A stretch of DNA of 15,119 nucleotides from Gulosibacter sediminis. GTDB taxonomy: Bacteria > Actinomycetota > Actinomycetes > Actinomycetales > Microbacteriaceae. The notes under the pieces are model-generated. The model had not been told where the DNA came from and did not search any database. It saw only the letters and a program-made list of their open reading frames with translations. The stretch spans positions 49,423 to 64,541 of the forward strand of contig NZ_JACXJG010000006.1 of NCBI RefSeq assembly GCF_014904065.1, in the 5' to 3' direction. Shown here piece after piece: positions 1 to 5,926 of this stretch; the stretch's first letter is position 1, and every line of letters starts with the position of its first letter. A program made the position numbers and the translations under genes.

Positions 1-250
1 CGAGCCGCCAGTATCCGGACTCCGCGGTGAGCGGCGTCTCGTCGCCCGACTCGTCGTCAAGCAACCACAGCTGCGAGCGATACTCGAGGAACGGCAGCTC
101 GCGGTGGGTGAATTCGAGTTGCTGGCGGAACGCGTGCTCGCGGAGCTGCCCGTCGACCGAGTATTCGATCATGCCGGTGCCCTCCCAGGTGCCAATCACC
201 CAGGCCAGCGGAACCAGTTCGGGTTGCAGCCCGACCGGAATCTCGATCAT
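1..250 (-). CDS. FABP-like / nitrobindin family protein (DUF1794), partial
   Basis: The first 83 codons of a minus-strand gene are visible; the rest lies beyond the left edge. Near the N-terminus the motif GTWEGTG (about residues 20-26) follows a hydrophobic stretch (LVPLAWVIGTW). This is the signature opening of the fatty-acid-binding-protein-like beta-barrel family DUF1794/nitrobindin, whose members in other bacteria bind heme and act on peroxynitrite or nitric oxide. The usual heme-ligand histidine is near the C-terminus and cannot be checked here. The ATG at 250 was chosen because the reading begins MIEIPVGLQPELVPL, typical of the family; the upstream Shine-Dalgarno sequence is weak. It lies 5 bp after the stop of the small membrane peptide gene, so the two are probably co-transcribed and translation may be coupled. 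Soluble cytoplasmic protein expected. Family assignment is fairly firm; the function is inference. Confidence 0.75.
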   Translation of the reverse strand, partial: MIEIPVGLQPELVPLAWVIGTWEGTGMIEYSVDGQLREHAFRQQLEFTHRELPFLEYRSQLWLLDDESGDETPLTAESGYWRL

Positions 251-255
251 GTGGT

Positions 256-366
256 TTAGCTCTGGCCCTTGAAGAGGCGGCGGAGCACGACGACGCTGAC
301 GCCCAGGATGCCGATAACCGCAGCGCTGAGCAGACCCAGGAAGAGAATCTCGAAGAACATTTCCAT
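256..366 (-). CDS. Small single-pass membrane peptide (36 aa)
   Basis: An ATG-to-TAA frame of 36 residues begins MEMFFEILFLGLLSAAVIGI and ends in a basic tail (RRLFKGQS). About residues 4-28 form one continuous hydrophobic helix, and the arginines and lysine after it suggest an N-out/C-in membrane peptide. It stops 5 bp before the FABP-like gene, which suggests an operon. A second in-frame ATG at 360 could also serve as start. TAGGCT (minus strand, 378-373) ends exactly 6 bases before the ATG at 366, the geometry of a leaderless actinobacterial promoter, and no good ribosome binding site is present, so leaderless translation is plausible. I do not recognise a named family. The coding call rests on the tight gene spacing, the clean hydrophobic/basic pattern and the promoter position; no homologue has been checked. 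Confidence 0.55.
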   Translation of the reverse strand: MEMFFEILFLGLLSAAVIGILGVSVVVLRRLFKGQS

Positions 367-372
367 GGCCCT

Positions 373-378
373 AGCCTA
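373..378 (-). promoter_or_regulatory. Putative -10 element of a leaderless promoter
   Basis: TAGGCT on the minus strand fits the actinobacterial -10 pattern TANNNT and is separated by 6 bases from the ATG at 366, which places the expected transcription start on the start codon. No convincing -35 hexamer is visible 16-18 bases upstream; that region is occupied by a GC palindrome at 396-412. Confidence 0.35.
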
Positions 379-395
379 TCCGGTGTTTCGCCCGC

Positions 396-423
396 CGCGC
401 GACGATCGCGCGCCTGTGGATAA
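396..423. promoter_or_regulatory. GC palindrome plus perfect DnaA-box-like 9-mer in a divergent intergenic region
   Basis: Between the divergently transcribed small membrane peptide and lipoprotein genes lies CGCGCGA-CGA-TCGCGCG (396-412, 7-bp arms). Immediately after it is TGTGGATAA (415-423), the exact complement of the classic DnaA box TTATCCACA. An AT-rich 9-mer like this is not expected often in such GC-rich DNA, but only one copy is present. It could be a regulatory site for DnaA or another factor acting on either divergent promoter, or chance. Confidence 0.3.
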
Positions 424-486
424 GTCGGATACGCGATTGCCAAAGTTTCGTACCCTCAGCGGGTTGCTTCATTTTGAGGAGGGCGG

Positions 487-1068
487 ATGCGCACACCAGG
501 TTCACGCAGCGAAGGCCGGCACGCCATCGCGTTGGTCGCGGCCGCAGCGCTGCTCGCGCTGAGCGGATGCGCCGGCAGCGGCGACGCGGCCCCGACCGGC
601 TCCGCCTCGGCAACAACCTCGGGGGCTGACCCGACGCCCGCGCCTACCGAGCTCACCGAGTCGGAGGCCCTCGACATCGCGGTTGCGACCTACGAGGAGT
701 TTCTTTCGGTTGAGGGTGCGGTGTTCGACAGCGGCGGCGAGTCGATCGATGAAATGAAGAATCTGGTCACAGACAACATGGCTGAGTACGTCGTCGGGCT
801 CGAGGAGTCGGCCAGCCAAGATGATTACACCGCCGCTGGAACCATCAAGGTACGAGCTGCCGAATTGCAGTCACTTGACGACGACAGCATCCACTTTTAT
901 GCGTGCCTCGACTTTTCCGAGTCGAGCTTGACCGACAGCGCTGGACAGCCCGTCGGCGGTGATCGCGCGTCTGCGTTCGAAGCCAAAGAAGTCTACTTAG
1001 TCCGGAGCGGTGATTCGTTCCTAATCGACAAGGCTGCGCATTGGGACAACGACTCATTCTGCGCGTAG
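487..1068 (+). CDS. Putative lipoprotein (193 aa)
   Basis: The protein starts with a basic n-region, a hydrophobic segment (about residues 13-25) and the lipobox LSGC with Cys28, so it should be lipid-anchored on the outer face of the membrane. A Ser/Thr/Ala/Pro linker covers about residues 29-58. It is followed by a globular acidic domain with helix-forming (SEALDIAVATYEEFLSVEG) and strand-forming (IHFYACLDFSES) stretches. The order resembles small NTF2-like or SnoaL-like actinobacterial lipoproteins, but I see no motif that proves it. Start choice: a strong GAGGAGGG ribosome binding site at 476-483 precedes the ATG. The next gene, for a secreted PKD-like protein, starts inside its last 28 bases, so the two are probably co-translated and may act together at the cell surface. 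Two cysteines remain in the mature domain (YACLD and the penultimate residue) and could form a disulfide. Function unknown. Confidence 0.8.
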   Translation: MRTPGSRSEGRHAIALVAAAALLALSGCAGSGDAAPTGSASATTSGADPTPAPTELTESEALDIAVATYEEFLSVEGAVFDSGGESIDEMKNLVTDNMAEYVVGLEESASQDDYTAAGTIKVRAAELQSLDDDSIHFYACLDFSESSLTDSAGQPVGGDRASAFEAKEVYLVRSGDSFLIDKAAHWDNDSFCA

Positions 1069-1859
1069 CACTACTATCGGTCGTCACAGTCTGGGCCGCG
1101 ACTCTGCTGACGCCAGCCGGTGCGATGGCAAATGACTGCGCGAATGCAACCAGTTGGGACATGCAATGTAGTTCCGACGGGGCGTCGGTGGATGTTTCGA
1201 TCGACTATTCACAGGGCGGCGGGGGCTCGGGCGGGTCGGGAGGCGGCTCCGGTGGTGGCGGCTCTGGTGGCTCGGGTGGTGGCACGTCATACGTGCCGGA
1301 CGGTCCGTGCGTGAACGGCACCGCCGAGGAGCGTTGCCTGGACGGCCTCGACTTCGGCGACCCTGCCCCGGTCGACACCAACACATCGGGCCCGGCGCCG
1401 CTGCCCGACGTCATCCAGGTCACCGATCTCGCGAACGTCGCCCCGTCGCAGGCACAGCTCTTCATGGAGCCGAATGGCTGGGCGATCCTCGGCCAGCCGG
1501 TGAACTTCTGGACCACCGCATCCACCCACTCGGTCGGCGCGACCGTGCTCGGGCACCAGGTCACTGTCACCTTCACGCCCGTCTCGACCACGTATGACTA
1601 CGGCGACGGCACCTCGCAGACGCTCGAGACGCCCGGCTCGTCGTGGGCCGATCAGGGGCTCCCCGAACTCAGCGACACCCACACGAGCCACCGCTATAAC
1701 AGCCAGGACGCCGTCACCGTCGTCGCAACGATCAACTATTCGGCCACGGTCACCGCCGACGGCCGCACGATCACGGTCAACGGAACTGTCCAGAACCTCA
1801 CCGGCACGCTCGCATTCGACCTCTACGAGTCCGACACGTACCTCTCCGCGAACCCGTAA
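1041..1859 (+). CDS. Secreted PKD-like domain protein (272 aa)
   Basis: A Sec signal peptide spans about residues 1-30 (hydrophobic core ILRVALLSVVTVWAATLL, likely cleavage after AMA). No cysteine sits at the cleavage point, so the protein is secreted rather than lipid-anchored. The mature part has a short region with paired cysteines (33, 43), a 23-residue run made only of Gly and Ser (59-81), a second cysteine pair (90, 99), and a C-terminal domain with YDYGDGTS (185-192) and HRYNSQDAVTVVATI. These match the WDFGDG and HxY...YTV signatures of PKD-type beta-sandwich domains, which usually mediate adhesion. The only start that keeps the signal peptide is TTG at 1041, with ACAAGG 7 bases upstream, inside the end of the lipoprotein gene. 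Translational coupling is therefore likely. It may be a cell-surface partner of the upstream lipoprotein; no ligand is evident. Confidence 0.78.
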   Translation: MGQRLILRVALLSVVTVWAATLLTPAGAMANDCANATSWDMQCSSDGASVDVSIDYSQGGGGSGGSGGGSGGGGSGGSGGGTSYVPDGPCVNGTAEERCLDGLDFGDPAPVDTNTSGPAPLPDVIQVTDLANVAPSQAQLFMEPNGWAILGQPVNFWTTASTHSVGATVLGHQVTVTFTPVSTTYDYGDGTSQTLETPGSSWADQGLPELSDTHTSHRYNSQDAVTVVATINYSATVTADGRTITVNGTVQNLTGTLAFDLYESDTYLSANP

Positions 1860-1866
1860 CGGCGCA

Positions 1867-1991
1867 CCACCCGGTCGGCGCAGGAAATGAGTGAACCGGG
1901 TGGCGGCGTTCCCCCTGAACACCACCACCCGGCGATTCCCTCCCCAGGGTCCCGGCAAGAAATACCGGGAGTGCCACGCAGAGCGCGGCAC
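1867..1991 (+). terminator. Cluster of hairpins after the PKD-protein gene
   Basis: Three inverted repeats follow the stop at 1859. They are CCACCCGGT/ACCGGGTGG (1867-1875 and 1895-1903), TCCCGG/CCGGGA (1950-1955 and 1965-1970, 9-base loop) and GTGCC/GGCAC (1971-1975 and 1987-1991). None is followed by a T-run, so intrinsic termination is uncertain. The stretch 1860-2131 holds no convincing gene; besides these hairpins it carries the promoter of the next gene. Confidence 0.3.
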
Positions 1992-2017
1992 AAATTCAAT
2001 CTAAGAGGAACACCGTC

Positions 2018-2046
2018 CAGACACCATCACCCGCTTCGCCTATCCT
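2018..2046 (+). promoter_or_regulatory. Putative promoter of the small acidic protein gene
   Basis: CAGACA (2018-2023) and TATCCT (2041-2046) are separated by exactly 17 bases, a fair match to the sigma-A-type -35/-10 pair (TTGACA, TANNNT). Transcription would begin near 2053. That is downstream of the ATG at 2048, which supports translation from the ATG at 2132 with a leader of about 80 bases. Confidence 0.4.
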
Positions 2047-2131
2047 CATGTACAACTCACTGATGACTTCTGCGACGCAGGCCAAGTTGTCACCCGAGCA
2101 CGTTCGTTTTCGTCGCCGAATCGGAGGCAGC

Positions 2132-2386
2132 ATGCAGATCGGCACCCGCTGGTCGGTCGGTTCGCCCGCGCCGAGCAGCATCCCGGCCCCCGTGGCCGAG
2201 GCCTGCTCGAAGCTCGAGGCGGACGGCGACTTCGCCGGCGACTGGACCCTCACCTGGCTCGAGGGGCGCGCGATCGCGACCCACACATCCGGGCTCCGCG
2301 TGCTCGAACGCGAGGATGGCACCGCCGCCACACTCGCGGCCGGCGAGACCGAGCTCGACCTCGACGACGACGACTGGCTCGGTTAA
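2132..2386 (+). CDS. Small acidic conserved hypothetical protein (84 aa)
   Basis: The protein begins MQIGTRWSVGSPAPSSIPAP and contains a central WTLTWLEGRAIATH segment. It ends in a very acidic tail (ETELDLDDDDWLG). No signal peptide or membrane segment is present, so it is likely cytoplasmic. The ATG at 2132 has a perfect GGAGG at 2123-2127. The frame is open back to an ATG at 2048, but that has no ribosome binding site and sits only 1 base after a good -10 element. I recall similar 80-100 residue proteins with a GTRW...WTLTWLEGR pattern in Microbacteriaceae, some carrying an unconvincing database label Fe-S oxidoreductase. No Cys cluster supports that name: the only Cys is in EACSKLE. It lies 29 bp upstream of the M3 peptidase gene and may be co-transcribed with it. 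Function unknown. Confidence 0.7.
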   Translation: MQIGTRWSVGSPAPSSIPAPVAEACSKLEADGDFAGDWTLTWLEGRAIATHTSGLRVLEREDGTAATLAAGETELDLDDDDWLG

Positions 2387-2415
2387 CCCAGACGGCGACA
2401 CGTAGGGTGAGGCGC

Positions 2416-4476
2416 ATGACTGCTGCGCTGTCGTCCGAGAATCCGTTCGCCGCCCCTTCCCCGCTCCCCTACGAACTTCCCGACTTTGAGCGCATTTTGC
2501 CCGAGCACTTCGCTCCGGCAATCGAGCAGGGTTTCCGCGACCGCGAGGCCGCGATCGACGCCATCGCGAGCAACCCCGAGCCCGCCACCTTCGCGAACAC
2601 GCTCGAGGCGCTCGAGGCTTCGGGCCAACTACTCTGGCGCGTGGGTTCGGTGCTGTTCGCCCTCGCGTCGTCCGACGCCACACCCGAGATCGAGGCGCTC
2701 GAAGAGGAGTACGCCCCCAAGTTCGCCGCACACGAAGACCGAATTCACCTGAACAGCGCGCTCTCCGAGCGCGTGCGGTCAATCTACGAGCAGCGCGACG
2801 CGCTTGGGCTGCGCGACGACCAGCTCAAGCTGGTCGAGGACTACGAGCTGCGATTCCGCCTCGCCGGCGCCACCCTCGGCGATGCCGACAAGGAGCGTCT
2901 CGCGGAGCTCAACCAGCGCGAGGCCCGCCTGCAGTCGCAGTTCGTGCGACAGCTGCTCGCCGACACGAACGAGCTCGCGGTCGTCGTCGACGACGAGTCC
3001 GAGCTCGACGGCCTCGACCCGGCCGACAAGGCCTCGGCGCTCGAGGCCGCGACCGCGGCCGGGCTCGAGGGCAAGTACCGCATCACGTTGACGCTGCCGG
3101 TCGGGCACGCTTGGCTCGCGAAGCTCACCAACCGGGCCCTGCGCGAGCGCATCTACCGTGCCTCGCGCAGCCGAGGTGCGCGCGACAACGGCAACAATAA
3201 CTCGGCGATTGTGCGCGAGCTGCTGCAGCTACGGGCCGAGAAGGCGCCCCTGCTCGGCTTCGACACCTACGCCGACCTCCGGCTCGCCGACTCGACCGCA
3301 GGGTCGAAGGATGCGGTGAACGAGCGCCTCGCGCGTCTCGGACGCGCTGTAGCCCCGAGCGTCGAGCGCGAGCAGGCGAAGCTCCAGGAACTCGCTGGCG
3401 ACACCCCGATCGAGCCGTGGGACTGGGCGTTCTACGCCGAACAGGTGCGCGAGCGCGACTTTGACGTTGACGAGACCGCCCTGCGCCCGTACTTCGAGGC
3501 CGGTCGGGTGCTCGAGCAGGGGGTGTTCCGGGCCGCCAACCTGCTCTACGGCATCACGTTCAGTGAACGCGAGGACCTCGTGGCGCACCACCCCGACGCG
3601 CGCGTCTTCGAGGTGTTCGACGAAGATGGCAGCGGCCTCGGGCTCTACATCGTCGATCTCTACGCCCGCGACGTGAAGCGCGGCGGCGCCTGGATGTCGA
3701 CCTACCTGCAGCAGAACGAGCTGTTCGGGCACAAGACCGTCGTGTTCAACATCCTCAACGTCACGAAGCCGCCGGCGGGTGCGCCGACGCTGCTCACCTT
3801 CGACGAGGTCGAAACGCTCTTCCACGAGTTCGGCCACGCGCTGCACGGGCTGCTCGCCCACACGGTATACCCGGCGCAGTCGGGCACCGAGGTGAAGCGC
3901 GACTTCGTCGAGTTCCCGAGCCAGGTCAATGAGTCGTGGCTGCTCCACCCCGAGATCCTGCCCGGGTACGCCCAGCATTACGAGACGGGCGAGGCGCTGC
4001 CGGAAGCGGTCGCGGCCAAGCTTCGGGCCGCCGCGACCTTCAACCAGGGTTTCCTCACCGCCGAGAACGTGGCCGCGAGCACCCTCGACCAGGCGCTCCA
4101 CCAGCTCTCGCCCGACGAGGCCGCGAATGTCAGCGACCTGGCCGAGTTCGAGCAGCGCGTGCTCGCCGACGCGGGGCTCGACTTCACCGCGGTACCCCCT
4201 CGATACTCGATCACATACTTCCAGCACATCTTCGGCGGCGGCTACGCGGCCTCGTACTACGGCTACCTCTGGTCGGAGGTGTTCGACGCGGCCTCGGTCG
4301 ACGTGTTCGAACGCTCCGACGACCTGGCGGCCACCGGTCGCCGTTTCCGCGAGGCCGTTTTGCAACCGGGTGGTTCGCGCGACGAACTCACGATGGTGCG
4401 TGACTTCCTCGGCGAGGAGCCGAGCATCGCACCGCTGCTGCGTCGCCGGGCGCTGCTCGAGGGTGAGGACGTCTAG
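2416..4476 (+). CDS. M3 family zinc metallopeptidase (oligopeptidase A / peptidyl-dipeptidase Dcp type)
   Basis: This 686-residue cytoplasmic peptidase has the usual family length (about 680). It opens with NPFAAPSPLPYELPDFERILPEHF, the standard N-terminus of Dcp/oligopeptidase A proteins. The zinc site is complete: HEFGH at residues 470-474 (two His ligands and the catalytic Glu471), with the third ligand Glu499 in DFVEFPSQ. The conserved substrate-binding segment YFQHIFGGGYAASYYGYLWSEVFD starts near residue 601. Enzymes of this group degrade short peptides, including products of larger proteases such as Clp, and cleaved signal peptides. An in-frame GTG lies at 2407, but the ATG at 2416 gives the family N-terminus. 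GTGAGG precedes it, and TAGGGT (2403-2408) lies 7 bases upstream, so a leaderless transcript from an internal promoter is also possible. Its stop overlaps the stop of a convergent decayed lipoprotein gene. The choice between Dcp and oligopeptidase A specificity cannot be made here. Confidence 0.93.
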   Translation: MTAALSSENPFAAPSPLPYELPDFERILPEHFAPAIEQGFRDREAAIDAIASNPEPATFANTLEALEASGQLLWRVGSVLFALASSDATPEIEALEEEYAPKFAAHEDRIHLNSALSERVRSIYEQRDALGLRDDQLKLVEDYELRFRLAGATLGDADKERLAELNQREARLQSQFVRQLLADTNELAVVVDDESELDGLDPADKASALEAATAAGLEGKYRITLTLPVGHAWLAKLTNRALRERIYRASRSRGARDNGNNNSAIVRELLQLRAEKAPLLGFDTYADLRLADSTAGSKDAVNERLARLGRAVAPSVEREQAKLQELAGDTPIEPWDWAFYAEQVRERDFDVDETALRPYFEAGRVLEQGVFRAANLLYGITFSEREDLVAHHPDARVFEVFDEDGSGLGLYIVDLYARDVKRGGAWMSTYLQQNELFGHKTVVFNILNVTKPPAGAPTLLTFDEVETLFHEFGHALHGLLAHTVYPAQSGTEVKRDFVEFPSQVNESWLLHPEILPGYAQHYETGEALPEAVAAKLRAAATFNQGFLTAENVAASTLDQALHQLSPDEAANVSDLAEFEQRVLADAGLDFTAVPPRYSITYFQHIFGGGYAASYYGYLWSEVFDAASVDVFERSDDLAATGRRFREAVLQPGGSRDELTMVRDFLGEEPSIAPLLRRRALLEGEDV

Positions 4477-4710
4477 TCCCAGACATCGCGGGTGAGCGGA
4501 AGCGCAACATCGATCGCGGTCTCGTGGTCGTAGTCGAGGTGCTGGAACGCTTGCCCCAACGGGAATGCCGACGTACGGCTCGTTCGCAACTGCTGGGTCG
4601 ATATCGGCGCCCGTGCCGCCCGCGTTGCTCGAGGTCGCGCATCCGGTCGTGATGAGCAGGCGTGCGGACGCCGCTGCGGCGTTCCTTCAGCGTTGCCTGT
4701 CGTCTCGCAT
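4473..4710 (-). pseudogene. Decayed copy of the LpqH-like lipoprotein family
   Basis: No intact frame exists, but both ends of a lipoprotein of the adjacent family are readable on the minus strand. From the ATG at 4710 the frame gives MRDDRQR, a TGA stop, then RNAAAASARLLITTGC with a good lipobox, then ADIDPA, a string shared with the neighbouring gene at 4728-5264, and EPYVGI (neighbour: EPYIAI). In another frame the C-terminus reads GQAFQHLDYDHETAIDVAL and ends at TAG 4473-4475; the neighbour has GQAFQYSDFDYATPLNYEI in the same place. Most of the middle of the domain, including the first core cysteine, is missing, and the terminal LTCDS motif has become LTRDV. So there is one nonsense codon, a large internal deletion and a frameshift. 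It begins 17 bp after the neighbour's stop, consistent with a tandem duplicate that later decayed, and overlaps the end of the M3 peptidase gene. Confidence 0.75.
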
Positions 4711-4727
4711 TGCAGTTCTGCTGACTG

Positions 4728-5264
4728 CTAGCCCTGCGAGTCGCAGGTCAATCGGATCTCGTAGTTAAGCGGAGTCGCGTAGTCGAAGTCGGAGTACTGG
4801 AAGGCCTGACCCGAGACACGCACGCCATTGCCTTCGAACACGACCTTCCCCGGGTCGACATTCGAGGGCATGTTCGACTTCTCGGCTGACGAATACCAGA
4901 GGAAATTGTCGTACGACGTACTGCTCGGGGTGGCCTGCAGCTGCTGAACCGTGCCGTCGGTGTCGATACGAATGGCAATGTATGGTTCCTCAGCTGAGTT
5001 CACGTTGCCGTAGGCGTAGACCGCGTAGTACTCGTTCGGCTGGCAGTCGACATCCCAGTCCATCCCGCTCAGGTCGGGCCCACCGTCCCAGGTCACAACC
5101 TCGCCCCACGCCGAGGTGAAGTCGACACCGACCTGGTACCAGTTGCCGTCGGCAGGGTCGATGTCGGCCTTCGCGCTGCTCTGTGGCGCGCAGCCGGCGG
5201 TCAACAGCATGACCGCACTGACCGCCGCGACCGTGCCTACCCCATTGCCAAGCTTGCCTCGCAT
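4728..5264 (-). CDS. LpqH-like lipoprotein, short-linker member (178 aa)
   Basis: Signal peptide with lipobox LTAGC (lipidated Cys25). Unlike its paralogues it has almost no low-complexity linker: about 30 residues (APQSSAKADIDPADGNWYQVG) lead into the domain. The domain starts with GGPDLSGMDWDVDC (Cys74) and ends with the repeat-like VSGQAFQYSDFDYATPLNYEIRLTCDS (Cys174). The two cysteines and the terminal strand match the mycobacterial 19-kDa antigen LpqH pattern (VxC near the start, ITG...FEIEVTC at the end); this relation is inferred from motif layout. Expected on the outer face of the cytoplasmic membrane. It starts 18 bp after the upstream paralogue's stop, with GGGGG 6 bases before the ATG, and so is probably the last intact gene of a four-gene operon. 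The decayed copy downstream is its closest relative. No enzymatic residues are evident; ligand unknown. Confidence 0.8.
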   Translation of the reverse strand: MRGKLGNGVGTVAAVSAVMLLTAGCAPQSSAKADIDPADGNWYQVGVDFTSAWGEVVTWDGGPDLSGMDWDVDCQPNEYYAVYAYGNVNSAEEPYIAIRIDTDGTVQQLQATPSSTSYDNFLWYSSAEKSNMPSNVDPGKVVFEGNGVRVSGQAFQYSDFDYATPLNYEIRLTCDSQG

Positions 5265-5282
5265 GCCGTACCCCCGTCTTCG

Positions 5283-5897
5283 CTAGTCCGTGGTGTCGCA
5301 GGTGAGCGTGACGTCGTAGCTGACGGGCGTGGCGTAGTCGAAATCGTCGTACTCGTACGTCTGGCCGGTGATCGTCACCTTGCCATCCTTGAAGTCGGGC
5401 CCCGACGTTTCGAGGGCAGTCGATTCACCCTCGTGCTCGTTGACCCAGTACCAGTACCGCACTGTCGAGGTACCGTCGTCAGGCGCGTACTCGAAGCGCT
5501 CGAACTTCCCCTCGCCATCGACGAGCACGAAGATGTACCCGCCGTCGTCGTTCGACGCGGTAACGCGGTAGGTGCCGGTCGCGTCGGGCGAGCAGGTGAC
5601 CTGCCACGAGGTTCCCGTCACGTCTTCGCCGTCAAGCTTGATGCTGTCAGCGCCGTCGCTATCGCCACTTCCGCCGCCCGAGGTGCTGCTCGGCGTCGGA
5701 TCGGGCTCGGTCGTCGGCGTCGGCGTCGGGTCGGGCTCGTCATTACCGGGCAGCGCAAACGGGAGGTTACTTCCGTCGGACTCCGGGCGTTCGGGCTCGG
5801 GATCGCTGCCACCAGGCTGCGAGCACGCCATCAGTGCCATGAGGGCCGCCGAAATCGCGCCGACGGACGTCAGCGCGCGTCGCGTTCGTGAAGTCAC
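5283..5897 (-). CDS. LpqH-like lipoprotein with Pro/Thr-rich linker (204 aa)
   Basis: Start GTG at 5897 was chosen because GGAGGG lies just before it; an in-frame TTG at 5909 lies upstream of that site. The signal peptide ends in lipobox ALMAC (Cys25). The linker (about 26-83) carries RPESDGSNLPF at 37-47, then a Pro/Thr/Glu/Asp tract and a Gly/Ser patch. The domain opens with IKLDGEDVTGTSWQVTC (Cys102). This is the best match in the array to the LpqH opening VVIDGKDQNVTGSVVC. It closes with ITGQTYEYDDFDYATPVSYDV and LTCDTTD (Cys200), compared with ITGTA...FEIEVTCS in LpqH. The two cysteines are likely to form a disulfide outside the cell. It lies 29 bp after the stop of the paralogue at 5927-6556 and 18 bp before the next one. 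The role of LpqH-type proteins outside mycobacteria is unknown, so no function is assigned. Confidence 0.82.
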   Translation of the reverse strand: MTSRTRRALTSVGAISAALMALMACSQPGGSDPEPERPESDGSNLPFALPGNDEPDPTPTPTTEPDPTPSSTSGGGSGDSDGADSIKLDGEDVTGTSWQVTCSPDATGTYRVTASNDDGGYIFVLVDGEGKFERFEYAPDDGTSTVRYWYWVNEHEGESTALETSGPDFKDGKVTITGQTYEYDDFDYATPVSYDVTLTCDTTD

Positions 5898-5926
5898 TGG
5901 CCCTCCCAAGTACCTCGTTGTGTCGA

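Noticed and set aside
415..423. Replication origin around the DnaA box
   Set aside because: Only one box, no AT-rich unwinding region and no dnaA, dnaN or parAB genes nearby.
1216..1284. GC-rich repeat as a possible DNA repeat element
   Set aside because: It encodes the Gly/Ser spacer of the PKD-like protein; low complexity explains the repetition.
1287..1991. A 234-codon minus-strand open frame opposite the PKD-like gene
   Set aside because: Arg/Val/Gly-rich shadow; the plus strand has a signal peptide and PKD motif.
2048..2131. N-terminal extension of the small acidic protein from the ATG at 2048
   Set aside because: No ribosome binding site, and it lies 1 base after a -10 element, while the ATG at 2132 has a perfect GGAGG.
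3229..4365. A 378-codon minus-strand open frame inside the M3 peptidase gene
   Set aside because: Antisense shadow; no motif or ribosome binding site, and the M3 frame has an intact zinc site.
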